Positions 42,456-50,773 of a stretch of DNA of 64,000 nt are shown here, in pieces. The DNA comes from Mycobacterium sp. Aquia_213. GTDB lineage: Bacteria; Actinomycetota; Actinomycetes; Mycobacteriales; Mycobacteriaceae. The stretch lies in contig NZ_CP113116.1 of the NCBI RefSeq assembly GCF_026625985.1, positions 3,534,001-3,598,000 of the forward strand, given 5' to 3'. The notes under the pieces were generated by a model that saw only the letters and a program-made list of their open reading frames with translations, was not told the DNA's origin and did not search any database. A program made the translations under genes and the position numbers. How positions within the stretch are numbered: the stretch's first letter is position 1; every line of letters begins with the position of its first letter.

Positions 42456-43201
42456 GGCTTGCTCCTAATTAGGTGGCCGCGCATCGTGATTCGATCGCCG
42501 CGCATCCGGATGTATTCGAGGTCGACGGGCCTGCCATCGTCGAGACTGGTGAGACGTTCGAGCATCAGCAGCGCCGACCCGTCGGGCACATGCAGCGTGG
42601 CCGCCGAATGCACATCGGCGGGGATGGCCTCCAGCGCCAGCGATGCCTCGCCCAGCCGGTGTCCGCTCACCTGCTCGATCAGGGCGAAGAGGTCTTGCGT
42701 ATCTAGGGGGTTTTCCAGCGGGTGATCCAGGATCTGGGCTCCGATATCCGGGGCGAGATAGGTCAGGTCGAGGCTCAGCGGCAAGTCGCCGAGGTAACGC
42801 AACCGCTCGATGAACACCGCCTGTTCACCGGGCTCCAGCTGCAGCCGGCTGGCCACCGCCGGCGGTGCGACCACCGGCATGGCGGCGCGCACCTCGTTAC
42901 GGACTTCGCCGATGTGTTTGAAGGTCTCTTTCAATCCCAACAGGGAGTCGATCCGGTGGTCGTACTTGCGCTGCGCGACGTGGGTGCCGACCTTGGGTCC
43001 ACGGTCGATCAAACCCTCGTGCTTGAGGATGCCCAGCGCCTCGCGAATGGTGTTGCGGGACACCGCGAACTCGGCCGACAGGTCGCTGTCGGCGGGCAGG
43101 CCATCCGGATAGGCCCCGGCGTGGATCTGCTGCCGCAGCACATCGGCCACCCGGCGGGCACGATCGGCCCGGGGTCCGCGAATGGGTATCGCCTCAGCCA
43201 C
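42452..43201 (-). CDS. GntR-family (HutC/UTRA) transcriptional regulator
   Basis: A 249-residue regulator. Residues 10-75 are the winged helix: RARRVADVLRQQIHAGAYPDGLPADSDLSAEFAVSRNTIREALGILKHEGLIDRGPKVGTHVA. Residues 90-245 are a UTRA ligand-binding domain (EPGEQAVFIERLRYLGDLPLSLDLTYLAPDIG...LMLERLTSLDDGRPVDLEYIRMRGDRI). It is the first gene of the six-gene operon and probably an autorepressor relieved by the imported compound. GTG 43201 is preceded by TAGCGT at N6, so it may be leaderless. Confidence 0.9.
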   Translation of the reverse strand: MAEAIPIRGPRADRARRVADVLRQQIHAGAYPDGLPADSDLSAEFAVSRNTIREALGILKHEGLIDRGPKVGTHVAQRKYDHRIDSLLGLKETFKHIGEVRNEVRAAMPVVAPPAVASRLQLEPGEQAVFIERLRYLGDLPLSLDLTYLAPDIGAQILDHPLENPLDTQDLFALIEQVSGHRLGEASLALEAIPADVHSAATLHVPDGSALLMLERLTSLDDGRPVDLEYIRMRGDRITMRGHLIRSKP

Positions 43202-43207
43202 GTCGCC

Positions 43208-43213
43208 ACGCTA
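43208..43213 (-). promoter_or_regulatory. Candidate -10 of the GntR/flavoprotein operon (leaderless)
   Basis: TAGCGT on the minus strand, six bases before GTG 43201. This would be the single promoter of the six-gene operon. The 260-base spacer to 43461 must also hold the promoter for the divergent gene; I see no clear GntR half-sites. Confidence 0.45.
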
Positions 43214-43461
43214 ACGCAGCTCAGGGGCATATTTCGGGTGAGCGATCGACGCCCGTGACGGCGGGTAGACGTATTGCGCCGGGTGCACTTCAGTGGCGAC
43301 CAGCGCAAACCCGGGCGCCGGCGGCTATTGCGCCACCTGGGAAAACGCGCAGCCTTTGCGATCCCGGTGAGTAGAAGTTAGCGGCGAGGGGCACACGACG
43401 TTTTGCCCGCCTCTGAGCGACAACCCGGTGGATGTCGGGGCGCAATGGAACAGTTCGGCGG

Positions 43462-43812
43462 ATGACGACCAACTCGTTGCGACTGCGTGGAATCGAACTC
43501 CGTTATGTACTGACCTGGCATCTGGCCCTGCATGGTGCCGCGGCCGTCCCCGACCTGATCCACGCGTTGGCGCACCACAACTTTGACGCCGGCGCGCGTC
43601 CGTCGAAGTCGATTTCTGACGCGCTGCGCTGGGAGATCCGCTACGGACGAGTGGTGCGATTGGCCCGCGGCTGGTACGGACCCGGCTGTATGCCGCGTGG
43701 TACAGAGCATCGAATCCACCAACGGGTACTCGCACTGCGCGCACGAGCAGAGTCGCTCAGAGGCGGGCAAATCGACAGGTGGTTGATCGCGTGCGGATCA
43801 GAGCCCGCGTGA
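43462..43812 (+). CDS. AbiEi-like antitoxin/transcription factor, orphan
   Basis: A 116-residue protein. Residues 20-80 look like a winged-helix domain (AAAVPDLIHALAHHNFDAGARPSKSISDALRWEIRYGRVVRLARGWYGPG); the GRVVRLARGWY turn resembles the N-terminal domain of type IV AbiEi antitoxins. No AbiEii nucleotidyltransferase toxin lies beside it, so it may be an orphan regulator. It is divergent from the GntR operon and convergent with the decarboxylase gene, 8 bases apart. ATG 43462 is the most plausible start. The family call is tentative. Confidence 0.6.
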   Translation: MTTNSLRLRGIELRYVLTWHLALHGAAAVPDLIHALAHHNFDAGARPSKSISDALRWEIRYGRVVRLARGWYGPGCMPRGTEHRIHQRVLALRARAESLRGGQIDRWLIACGSEPA

Positions 43813-43820
43813 GCCCATCC

Positions 43821-46664
43821 TCACACGTCTTCGGTGACGACCTCGACGCGGTCACCGTTGCGCGCACCGTTCAAAATCGACGTGTCCGAAGGCAGTTCGA
43901 AGCCCGGGAACACCGAACCGACCGCGGCGGTCGCCGCGCTTCGTTGCGCTTCCAGGCGGGCCAGCGCCTCCGGGGTGAACACCGACAACCCGAGATCCGG
44001 GTTGTACCCGTGGATTTCCTTCACGTCGAGTTGGGCCAGGAAGTACAGGATCTCTTTCGAGACCACCTGACCCGGGACCAGCACCGGGAAACCCGGCGGG
44101 TACGGCACCACGAAGGTGGTGGAGACCAACTTCCTGCCCTCGGCAATCCGCCGCCCGGCGCTACCGATCTGCACGTACTCACGATCGGACTCTTCATAGC
44201 CCGCGTAGAACGCCGCCCGCATGTCACCGAAGGCGCAGGCGTCCACCGGGCGGAACGCGATATCGAATTCGCTGAAGTCGGGAAGGTGCGGCAGATCCTC
44301 GGTGATCTCCTCGACGCGGCGCTTGTGCAGCGTCCAGTCGGCCACACTGGCCAATTCCCGCTCCCGCTCGAGGTCGGTGGCCACCCGGCGCAGCACATCG
44401 AGCAGATGGTGCACGCTCGACCAGGTGACACCGATCGTGAAGATCAGCAGCACGCTGTTGATCGACGTCTTGTTGATCTGAATGCCGAAGCGCTCCATCA
44501 GGATCTTCTCGCGGAAGTCGTACCCGTTCATTCCGGTGTTGCCGAGGAACAGGGTGACGCGCGTCGGATCCAGCACGAACTGGTCGGACCGCCAGGCTTC
44601 GTTCCACTCGGCCAGCGCGCCCTGCCGCACCTCGCGATAAGAGCTCACCGCGGAGGCCCGGAACTCCTCGGGCACCAGGTCGGCTTCGTCAAGGATGCGG
44701 AACCACTTGCTGATCAGCCGGTCCTTGCGGACGCGGTGCCGGAACACCAGCGCCATGTCGTAGACCTGCCGGACCAACTGGAATCCCTCGATGTCGACCT
44801 GCCGGCGTGCCAGGTCCAGCGAGGCCAGCAGTTGCTGGTTCGGCGACGTCGAGGTGTGCGTCAAGAACGCCTCACCGAACGCATCGCGGGCGCGCGAGTT
44901 GAAGTCCCGGTCGCGCACGTGGATCATCGACGCCTGCCGAAACGCCGACAGCGACTTGTGCGTGGAGTGCGTCGCATACACCCGCACCCGCGCCTTGGTC
45001 GGGTCGGGCAGCAGCCGGTGGTTGACCCACTCCGACCGCGGGACCCCCTCCATCGACGCGGCCCAATCACGGTATTCCGCAGCGTATTCCGGCGATGCGA
45101 GCATCTGCTCGAGCCGATCCGCCGCCACCATCGCGGTGCGTTGCCGGGCCCACGGAACCGCGGTCGCAAACGCGTACCAGGCCTCGTCCCACAAGAAGCA
45201 GATGTCCGGCTTGATCGCCAGCACTTCCTCCATCACCCGCAGCGGGTTGTAGACGACGCCGTCGAAGATGCAGTTGGTCACCAACAGCATGCGCACCTTG
45301 TCCAGCTGGCCGGCCGCCTCGAGATCGAGCAGCGCCTTCTTGATCGTGTCCAGCGGCACCGCCCCGTAGATCGCGAACTGCGGCAGCGGGTAGGCATCCA
45401 GATACAGCGGATAGGCGCCGGCCAGCACCAGACCGTAGTGGTGCGACTTGTGGCAGTTGCGGTCGATCAGCACGATGTCGCCCGGCCGGGTCAGCGACTG
45501 CACGACAATTTTGTTGGCCGTCGACGTGCCATTGGTGACGAAGTACGTCTGATTGGAATGCCACGTCTTGGCGGCCTTGTCCATCGCCTTCTTGATGTTG
45601 CCGTGCGGGTCCAGCAGCGAGTCCAGGCCGCCCGAAGTGGTCGAGGTCTCGGCCATGAAGATGTTGCGGCCGTAGAACTCTCCCATGTCCTGCAGGGACC
45701 GCGAGTTGAAGATGCTGGCGCCCCGCGCGATGGGCAGCGCGTGGAATTGGCCGACCGGCGAATCCGCGTACGCCCGCAGCGCATCGAAAAACGGTGTGGC
45801 GAAGCGGTTTCGCAGACCGGCCAATACCGTGCTGTACAGATCGGTGACGTCGTTGAGCCGGTAGAACGTCCGGTCGTAGATGTCGTGTTCCTCGTCATTG
45901 CCCGCCGCGATCGACTCGTCGGTGAGCAGGTAAAGGTCGATGTGCGGCCGCAACTCACGGATCCAGTCGCCGCATTCGATGCAGTCGCTGCCGCTGTCAC
46001 GTCCGACCGCATCGTCGGCGACGCCCAGCAGGGTGTTCATCAACGGCACCCGGTCCCGCGACCGCAACGCGACGTCGTGACGGATGATCGCGGCCTGAAT
46101 CTCGCCGTTCAAGGCGACGGCGGTGATGGCGTCCTCGACGCTGGGCACCACCAGCAGTTCGAACTGCACGTCATCGGACGGGCAGCGCAGCGCCCGCAGG
46201 GCCTCGGCCAGGCAGTCGGGTCCGGTATTCGGCGAGTCGTCGGCGAGCAACACGGTATAGAACTGCTGCTGCTTGGCCTGGGCCACCAACTCCTGGTCGG
46301 CCAGTGGGGTCGATGTGTCGAAAAGTGCTGTGCGGTCCCCGTATTCGCTCAGCAGCCGCACCGCCAGCGACACCTCCTCGGCGAGCCGCACCGTGGACAG
46401 GCTTTCGAGGTGAGCGCGGTAGGTCGCCAGGTTGTCCGCCCCCGGATACAGCCAGTAGCGCTCGTATGCTCCGAGGCGGTCCATCAGCCGCCTGACCTTT
46501 GCCACCTCGTGCGATTTGTCCAGCCCGGCCAGGTCCACCTCGGCAAGGTGACGGCATGCATCGTCGAGCAGGTTCCAGGTGTCGATGCGCGTATACGACG
46601 GGTTGGCGACCGCGGCCAGCGCGGAGACGCGCAGCCGTCGCGTGTAGGAACTGTAGGGATTCAT
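43821..46664 (-). CDS. adi: PLP-dependent ornithine/lysine/arginine decarboxylase
   Basis: A 947-residue fold-type I decarboxylase (Rv2531c). The PLP lysine motif is ATHSTHKSLSAFRQASMIHV. The catalytic domain also has TYFVTNGTSTANKIVVQSLTRPGDIVLIDRNCHKSHHYGLVLAGAYP and FLWDEAWYAFA. The first 230 residues form an extended N-terminal wing domain, longer than in E. coli AdiA (about 755 residues). PYPPGFPVLVPGQVVSKEILYFL lies near the C-terminus as in the family. The preferred amino acid cannot be told. It probably makes a polyamine or consumes protons in acid. ATG 46664. Confidence 0.93.
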   Translation of the reverse strand: MNPYSSYTRRLRVSALAAVANPSYTRIDTWNLLDDACRHLAEVDLAGLDKSHEVAKVRRLMDRLGAYERYWLYPGADNLATYRAHLESLSTVRLAEEVSLAVRLLSEYGDRTALFDTSTPLADQELVAQAKQQQFYTVLLADDSPNTGPDCLAEALRALRCPSDDVQFELLVVPSVEDAITAVALNGEIQAAIIRHDVALRSRDRVPLMNTLLGVADDAVGRDSGSDCIECGDWIRELRPHIDLYLLTDESIAAGNDEEHDIYDRTFYRLNDVTDLYSTVLAGLRNRFATPFFDALRAYADSPVGQFHALPIARGASIFNSRSLQDMGEFYGRNIFMAETSTTSGGLDSLLDPHGNIKKAMDKAAKTWHSNQTYFVTNGTSTANKIVVQSLTRPGDIVLIDRNCHKSHHYGLVLAGAYPLYLDAYPLPQFAIYGAVPLDTIKKALLDLEAAGQLDKVRMLLVTNCIFDGVVYNPLRVMEEVLAIKPDICFLWDEAWYAFATAVPWARQRTAMVAADRLEQMLASPEYAAEYRDWAASMEGVPRSEWVNHRLLPDPTKARVRVYATHSTHKSLSAFRQASMIHVRDRDFNSRARDAFGEAFLTHTSTSPNQQLLASLDLARRQVDIEGFQLVRQVYDMALVFRHRVRKDRLISKWFRILDEADLVPEEFRASAVSSYREVRQGALAEWNEAWRSDQFVLDPTRVTLFLGNTGMNGYDFREKILMERFGIQINKTSINSVLLIFTIGVTWSSVHHLLDVLRRVATDLERERELASVADWTLHKRRVEEITEDLPHLPDFSEFDIAFRPVDACAFGDMRAAFYAGYEESDREYVQIGSAGRRIAEGRKLVSTTFVVPYPPGFPVLVPGQVVSKEILYFLAQLDVKEIHGYNPDLGLSVFTPEALARLEAQRSAATAAVGSVFPGFELPSDTSILNGARNGDRVEVVTEDV

Positions 46665-46838
46665 GTCGTCACCTGTTCTTTTGGTGAGGGTTGCGGCCGC
46701 CGGCGCAGCTCCAACGTATCGCGGCAGATTGCGCGACCGCCGTGAATGTTTCCCGACACCGACCTGAACGACTCGTACTCATTGTTATCCGCTCTGGCCT
46801 GCGTCCGCGATCTTTTCGCTCAGGATCAACGCGATCGG

Positions 46839-47225
46839 TCAGCGGTCGGTGTCGTCACCGTCGACCACCCCCCGACCGCCACGGCTGCCGTCCATCCACC
46901 GCAGCATCGGCAGCTCCCGCCCGCGCGCCGGCAGATCGGTGACGTCGCTGAGCGACCTCACCACGGCCTGCGTCAGGCCCATCAGAGCGGCCATCACCGG
47001 CAGCAGCGGCTGTAGCGGCTTGGCCGCCGACCGCACCGTGCTGATCCGGCGGGCGACGATCAGACGCTCGATCGAGTGATACAGCCAGGCGCCCACACCC
47101 AGTGCATAGATCGAGAGCGCCGAGGCGACGATGGTGAGCCCGTACGCCGCACAGATCACGGCACCCAGCACCACCGTCGCAGCCAGGAAGGCGGCGATGT
47201 AGGCGCGGAGTTCCAGTCGGGTCAT
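46839..47225 (-). CDS. Small conserved membrane protein (Rv2532c-like)
   Basis: A 128-residue protein with two N-terminal transmembrane helices (LRAYIAAFLAATVVLGAVICAAYGL and IVASALSIYALGVGAWLYHSIERLIVARR) and a cytoplasmic tail rich in charged residues. No function is known. ATG 47225 overlaps the nusB stop by 4 bases. It is conserved in this place in mycobacteria. Confidence 0.82.
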   Translation of the reverse strand: MTRLELRAYIAAFLAATVVLGAVICAAYGLTIVASALSIYALGVGAWLYHSIERLIVARRISTVRSAAKPLQPLLPVMAALMGLTQAVVRSLSDVTDLPARGRELPMLRWMDGSRGGRGVVDGDDTDR

Positions 47226-47740
47226 GACGGCGGTTCGGGGTTCTCCGGTGTCGGGGCGGCGACCGCTGCCCCTCGGACCGCCTTGGCGGCGGCCCGGATC
47301 TGCGGCGTCACCAGCATGACCTGGCCGAGGACCCCGTTGACGAACCCCGGTGAGTCGTCGGTGGACAACTCCTTGGCCAGCTGCACGGCCTCGTCGACCG
47401 CGACCGGCTCCGGCACGTCGTCGGCATAAAGCAACTCCCACACCGCAACTCGCAGGATCGCGCGGTCGACCGCGGGCAGCCGGTCCAGTGTCCACCCCTG
47501 CAGGTGCGAGCTGATCAGGTCGTCGATATGGGCGGACTGGTCGCCGACGCCATGCGCCACCGCGACCGTATACGGGTGCAGTGCCTTGACGTCGGGATTG
47601 GCTTCGGCCAGCACGGCGCGCACGTCGGCCACCTCGACCGGGCTCAGGCCGCGCGCCTCGGCCTCGAACAGCAAGTCCACCGCGCGTTTACGGGCATGAT
47701 GGCGTCCCTTGCTGGGCCTCGGCGATTTACCGTCCGCCAT
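47222..47740 (-). CDS. nusB: Transcription antitermination factor NusB
   Basis: A 172-residue RNA-binding protein acting with NusE in rRNA antitermination. It shows KGRHHARKRAVDLLFEAEARG, the NusB N-terminal arginine-rich box A contact, then LDRLPAVDRAILRVAVWELLYADDVPEPVAVDEAVQLAKELSTDDSPGFVNGVLGQV. The C-terminus has an alanine/proline tail. ATG 47740 lies 2 bases after the efp stop, so the genes are coupled (Rv2533c). Confidence 0.96.
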   Translation of the reverse strand: MADGKSPRPSKGRHHARKRAVDLLFEAEARGLSPVEVADVRAVLAEANPDVKALHPYTVAVAHGVGDQSAHIDDLISSHLQGWTLDRLPAVDRAILRVAVWELLYADDVPEPVAVDEAVQLAKELSTDDSPGFVNGVLGQVMLVTPQIRAAAKAVRGAAVAAPTPENPEPPS

Positions 47741-47742
47741 GG

Positions 47743-48306
47743 TCAGGCGTTGACCCGACCCAGGTAGCTGCCGTCGCGCGAATCCACCTTCAGCTTGTCC
47801 CCGGTGTTGATGAACAACGGCACCTGAAGTTCCGCACCGGTCTCCACGGTCGCCGGCTTGGTGCCGGCGCTGGACCGGTCGCCCTGCAGGCCCGGTTCGG
47901 TGTGGGTGACCACGAGTTCGACCGACACCGGCAGCTCGAGGTACAGGGGTGCACCGTTGTGGAAGGCCACCTGCACCGGCAGGCCCTCCAGCAGGAACCG
48001 GGCGGCGTCGCCGACCAGCGATTCCGGCAGCGGATGCTGTTCGTAGTCCTGGCTGTCCATGAACACGAAGTCCGAGCCGTCGCGGTACAGGTAGGTGGCG
48101 TCGCGGCGGTCGACGGTGGCGGTGTCCACCTTCACGCCGGCGTTGTAGGTCTTGTCGACGACCTTGCCCGAGAGCACGTTCTTCAGCTTGGTACGTACGA
48201 AGGCCGGGCCTTTGCCCGGTTTGACGTGCTGAAACTCGGTGATCTGCCACAGCTGGCCGTCGATCACCAGCACAAGTCCGTTCTTGAAGTCGGCAGTCGA
48301 TGCCAC
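47743..48306 (-). CDS. efp: Translation elongation factor P
   Basis: A 187-residue tRNA-shaped factor that rescues ribosomes stalled at polyproline. The KOW domain carries FQHVKPGKGPAFVRTKLKNVLSG, with the modifiable-lysine loop. The OB domains follow, ending SRDGSYLGRVNA. GTG 48306 has AGGAGA upstream. The proline-rich products in this window (MmpL tail, the protein at 63860) are plausible clients. Rv2534c. Confidence 0.97.
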   Translation of the reverse strand: MASTADFKNGLVLVIDGQLWQITEFQHVKPGKGPAFVRTKLKNVLSGKVVDKTYNAGVKVDTATVDRRDATYLYRDGSDFVFMDSQDYEQHPLPESLVGDAARFLLEGLPVQVAFHNGAPLYLELPVSVELVVTHTEPGLQGDRSSAGTKPATVETGAELQVPLFINTGDKLKVDSRDGSYLGRVNA

Positions 48307-48444
48307 GGTCGCTCTATCTCCTACAGGATGGCCAATTTTCCAGGGCCGAGCAGTCGCCCGGCAGCGGTTTCCGCCGCAAAGGGTGCGAGCAGAACAGCAC
48401 CGGATGCAGCTTACCCGCGCTGCGGTCCAGCACTAACCGCGCCG

Positions 48445-48762
48445 CTAATGGAGCTGCCCGGCACCGCACAGCCCGAAAAGGCCGTCGTTGAGATCGCACG
48501 GGTCCGTCGCGTGGGACGGCGCAACCATGTCGGAGGCGGGCGAAGGGGGTAGGTGGTTTGCGGCGAGGTTGCCCAGCAAACCCAGCGCAACGCCGGCCGC
48601 GATCAGAATCGGGCCTCGCCCGGCCACCCGGCGGGCGGCCGTCATGATGACCCCGGCTCGGTCATAGTCGTGGCCGACGAACAACACGGCGGTGAGCCAG
48701 AACCCGGCAAGAGCGGTCAAGGCGCCCACGACGTAGACGGCGATGAGGGCTATATACGCCAT
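48445..48762 (-). CDS. Small two-helix membrane protein
   Basis: A 105-residue protein with two transmembrane helices (YIALIAVYVVGALTALAGFWLTAVLFVG and GPILIAAGVALGLLGNLAANHL) and a C-terminal extracytoplasmic or cytoplasmic tail with two cysteines (DPCDLNDGLFGLCG). I recognise no family. The start ATG 48762 has TAGGAT at N7, giving a leaderless start. It lies upstream of efp on the same strand, 138 bases away. Confidence 0.7.
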   Translation of the reverse strand: MAYIALIAVYVVGALTALAGFWLTAVLFVGHDYDRAGVIMTAARRVAGRGPILIAAGVALGLLGNLAANHLPPSPASDMVAPSHATDPCDLNDGLFGLCGAGQLH

Positions 48763-48769
48763 TTTCCGG

Positions 48770-48775
48770 ATCCTA
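48770..48775 (-). promoter_or_regulatory. Candidate -10 of a leaderless promoter (small membrane gene)
   Basis: TAGGAT on the minus strand, seven bases before ATG 48762. Confidence 0.5.
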
Positions 48776-48946
48776 CGCAGGCCCGGAGTTCGGGCAGGGC
48801 GACGGGTTATCGGCCGCTATGCCGCCCAGTGCAATGTGGGGCTAGACAACCGGCATGGTGCCGGACGTGCATCCTGCCGCCGCCAACGCGGAAAGGGCGA
48901 AAACTGTTCGGCCACCATTCATGGCGACGTTTGGGGCCTGGCCCAG

Positions 48947-50065
48947 CTACGTCAGGATGGCCAGCTCCTTAGGGAACCTAGTCAGTAGCTCCGCGGTCTG
49001 ACCCCTGGTTTCCGACGCATCGCCGGCGACGACCAAGGTGTCCTCGATGCGGACACCGCCGCGGCCGGGCAAGTAGACGCCGGGCTCCACCGTCACGACC
49101 GAACCCGCGAGCAACGTCCCGGACGAGGTGGCACCGATTCCCGGTGCTTCGTGGATCTGCAGGCCCACCCCATGTCCCAAACCGTGGCTGAATTGCTCGC
49201 CGTAACCCGCGTCGGCGATCACCTGGCGTGCGGCGCCGTCCACTTCACGCAGGTCGGCGCCGGGCCGCAGCGCCTCGCGGCCGGCCCGCTGCGACTCGGC
49301 AACCAGCTGGTAGATCTCCAGCTGCCAGTCCGCGGCCTTGCCCAGCACGAACGTGCGGGTCATGTCCGAGTGATAGCCGGCGACCAGCGCACCGAAGTCG
49401 ATCTTGACGAAGTCACCGTCGGCGAGAACCGCATCGGTCGGCCGATGGTGCGGGATCGCCGAATTCGGTCCGGCGGCCACGATCGTCTCGAACGAAATCG
49501 CGTCGGCGCCGTGATCGAGCATCAACCCCTCAAGCTCGCGGCTCACCTCGCGCTCGGTGCGGCCGGGCCGCAAACCGCCCCGCGCCACCAGCTCTTTCAG
49601 TGCGGCGTCGGCGGCCTCGCAGGCCAGTCGCAGCAGTGCCACCTCACCGGCGTCCTTGATCTCGCGCAGCGCTTCGACCGTTCCGGCGGCCCGCACCAGC
49701 TCGGTCTTACCGCCGTGCTCGCCCACCTCGCTCGTCAGTACGTCGAAGCCGTCCACCGTGACCACATTGCTTTCGAAGCCCAGCCTGGACACGCCCGCGT
49801 CGCCCGCCCGCCCCGCCAGGTAGCGCCCGACGGCCCGCTCGATGGCTACTTCCAGATCGGGCGCCTGCGCGGCGGCCTGGGTGCGGTAACGGCCGTCGGT
49901 AGCCAAAATGGCTTCGCGATCGTCGGAAAAGACCAGCAACGCGCCGTTGGACCCGGAGAAACCTGACAGATAGCGCACGTTAATCAGGTCCGTGACCAGC
50001 ATCGCGTCCAGGCCGCTGGCACCGATCTGGCTTTTTAGATTGTCTCGACGCTGGGAATGTGTCAC
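48947..50065 (-). CDS. pepQ: Xaa-Pro dipeptidase/aminopeptidase (M24)
   Basis: A 372-residue metallopeptidase that removes residues before proline. The N-terminal creatinase-like domain (GLDAMLVTDLINVRYLSGFSGSNGALLV) precedes the pita-bread domain with the metal ligands in KIDFGALVAGYHSDMTRTF (two Asp), HGLGHGVGLQIHE (His) and VTVEPGVYLPGRGGVRIED (two Glu). All five ligands are present. GTG 50065 is 8 bases from TACCGT, a near-leaderless arrangement, back to back with the next gene. Rv2535c. Confidence 0.95.
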   Translation of the reverse strand: MTHSQRRDNLKSQIGASGLDAMLVTDLINVRYLSGFSGSNGALLVFSDDREAILATDGRYRTQAAAQAPDLEVAIERAVGRYLAGRAGDAGVSRLGFESNVVTVDGFDVLTSEVGEHGGKTELVRAAGTVEALREIKDAGEVALLRLACEAADAALKELVARGGLRPGRTEREVSRELEGLMLDHGADAISFETIVAAGPNSAIPHHRPTDAVLADGDFVKIDFGALVAGYHSDMTRTFVLGKAADWQLEIYQLVAESQRAGREALRPGADLREVDGAARQVIADAGYGEQFSHGLGHGVGLQIHEAPGIGATSSGTLLAGSVVTVEPGVYLPGRGGVRIEDTLVVAGDASETRGQTAELLTRFPKELAILT

Positions 50066-50073
50066 GACTCACG

Positions 50074-50079
50074 ACGGTA
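50074..50079 (-). promoter_or_regulatory. Candidate -10 for pepQ
   Basis: TACCGT on the minus strand, eight bases before GTG 50065. It lies 5 bases from the -10 of the divergent gene (50085-50090), so the two promoters are interleaved. Confidence 0.45.
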
Positions 50080-50084
50080 CTCGC

Positions 50085-50090
50085 TACGCT
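50085..50090 (+). promoter_or_regulatory. Candidate -10 for the Rv2536-like gene
   Basis: TACGCT on the plus strand, eight bases before ATG 50099. Confidence 0.45.
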
Positions 50091-50098
50091 GGTCAGCC

Positions 50099-50773
50099 AT
50101 GAGTAACTGGATGCTGCGTGGATTGGCGTTCGCTGGGTTGATGGTGGTCGTCCGGTTGTTTCAGGGGACGATCATCAATGCGTGGCAGACGCAAGCCGGG
50201 CTGGTAAGTGTCGTACTGCTTCTCCTCTTCATCATCGCCGTAGTCGTGTGGGGGGTGATGGACGGCCGGTCCGACGCCAAAGCCAATGCGGATCCGGATC
50301 GCCGCGCGGACCTGGCGATGACCTGGCTGCTGGCCGGCCTGTTCGCCGGGATTCTCAGCGGAGCCGTTTCGTGGCTCATCGCGCTGTTCTACAAGGGCCT
50401 CTACACCGGGGGCCTGATCAACGAGGTGACGACGTTCGCGGCGTTCACCGCGCTCTGCGTCTTCCTGCCCGGAATCATCGGGGTGGCCGTCGGCCGCTGG
50501 CGGGTGGACCGCAATCCCCCGGCCGACCGGCCAGGCGGGCCGGACGAGGAGCGGGCTGACACCGACGTGTTCGCCGCCGCCCGCAGCGACGAGGCCACGA
50601 CGGGCGCCGTTGCGCCGGAGGCACAGACCTCGGCGGTGGCCACCGCCGAACGCGAAGCGCCCACCGAGGTGCTTCCGACGGGCCGATGGGGAGCGCCCAC
50701 CGAGACGATCCCCACCACGGAAGACGACGCCAAGACCGAGGTCATTCGCACCGACGACCCGAAGAAGGACTAG
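50099..50773 (+). CDS. Conserved mycobacterial membrane protein (Rv2536-like)
   Basis: A 224-residue protein with four hydrophobic segments (LRGLAFAGLMVVVRLFQGTII, LVSVVLLLLFIIAVVVWGVM, LLAGLFAGILSGAVSWLIALFY, FAAFTALCVFLPGIIGVAVG), then a cytoplasmic tail rich in Ala, Thr, Glu and Asp. The tail repeats the pattern [AP]TE.[VI]P.. (APTEVLPTG, APTETIPTT, AKTEVIRTD), which may be phosphorylated or bind a partner. Function is unknown. It is divergent from pepQ and shares a CTAG stop palindrome with aroQ (50770-50773). Confidence 0.88.
   Translation: MSNWMLRGLAFAGLMVVVRLFQGTIINAWQTQAGLVSVVLLLLFIIAVVVWGVMDGRSDAKANADPDRRADLAMTWLLAGLFAGILSGAVSWLIALFYKGLYTGGLINEVTTFAAFTALCVFLPGIIGVAVGRWRVDRNPPADRPGGPDEERADTDVFAAARSDEATTGAVAPEAQTSAVATAEREAPTEVLPTGRWGAPTETIPTTEDDAKTEVIRTDDPKKD

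Noticed and set aside
43779..46745. 988-codon plus-strand open frame opposite the PLP decarboxylase
   Set aside because: It is fully antisense to a clear decarboxylase gene, and the Arg/His/Gln/Val-rich product has no domain pattern.
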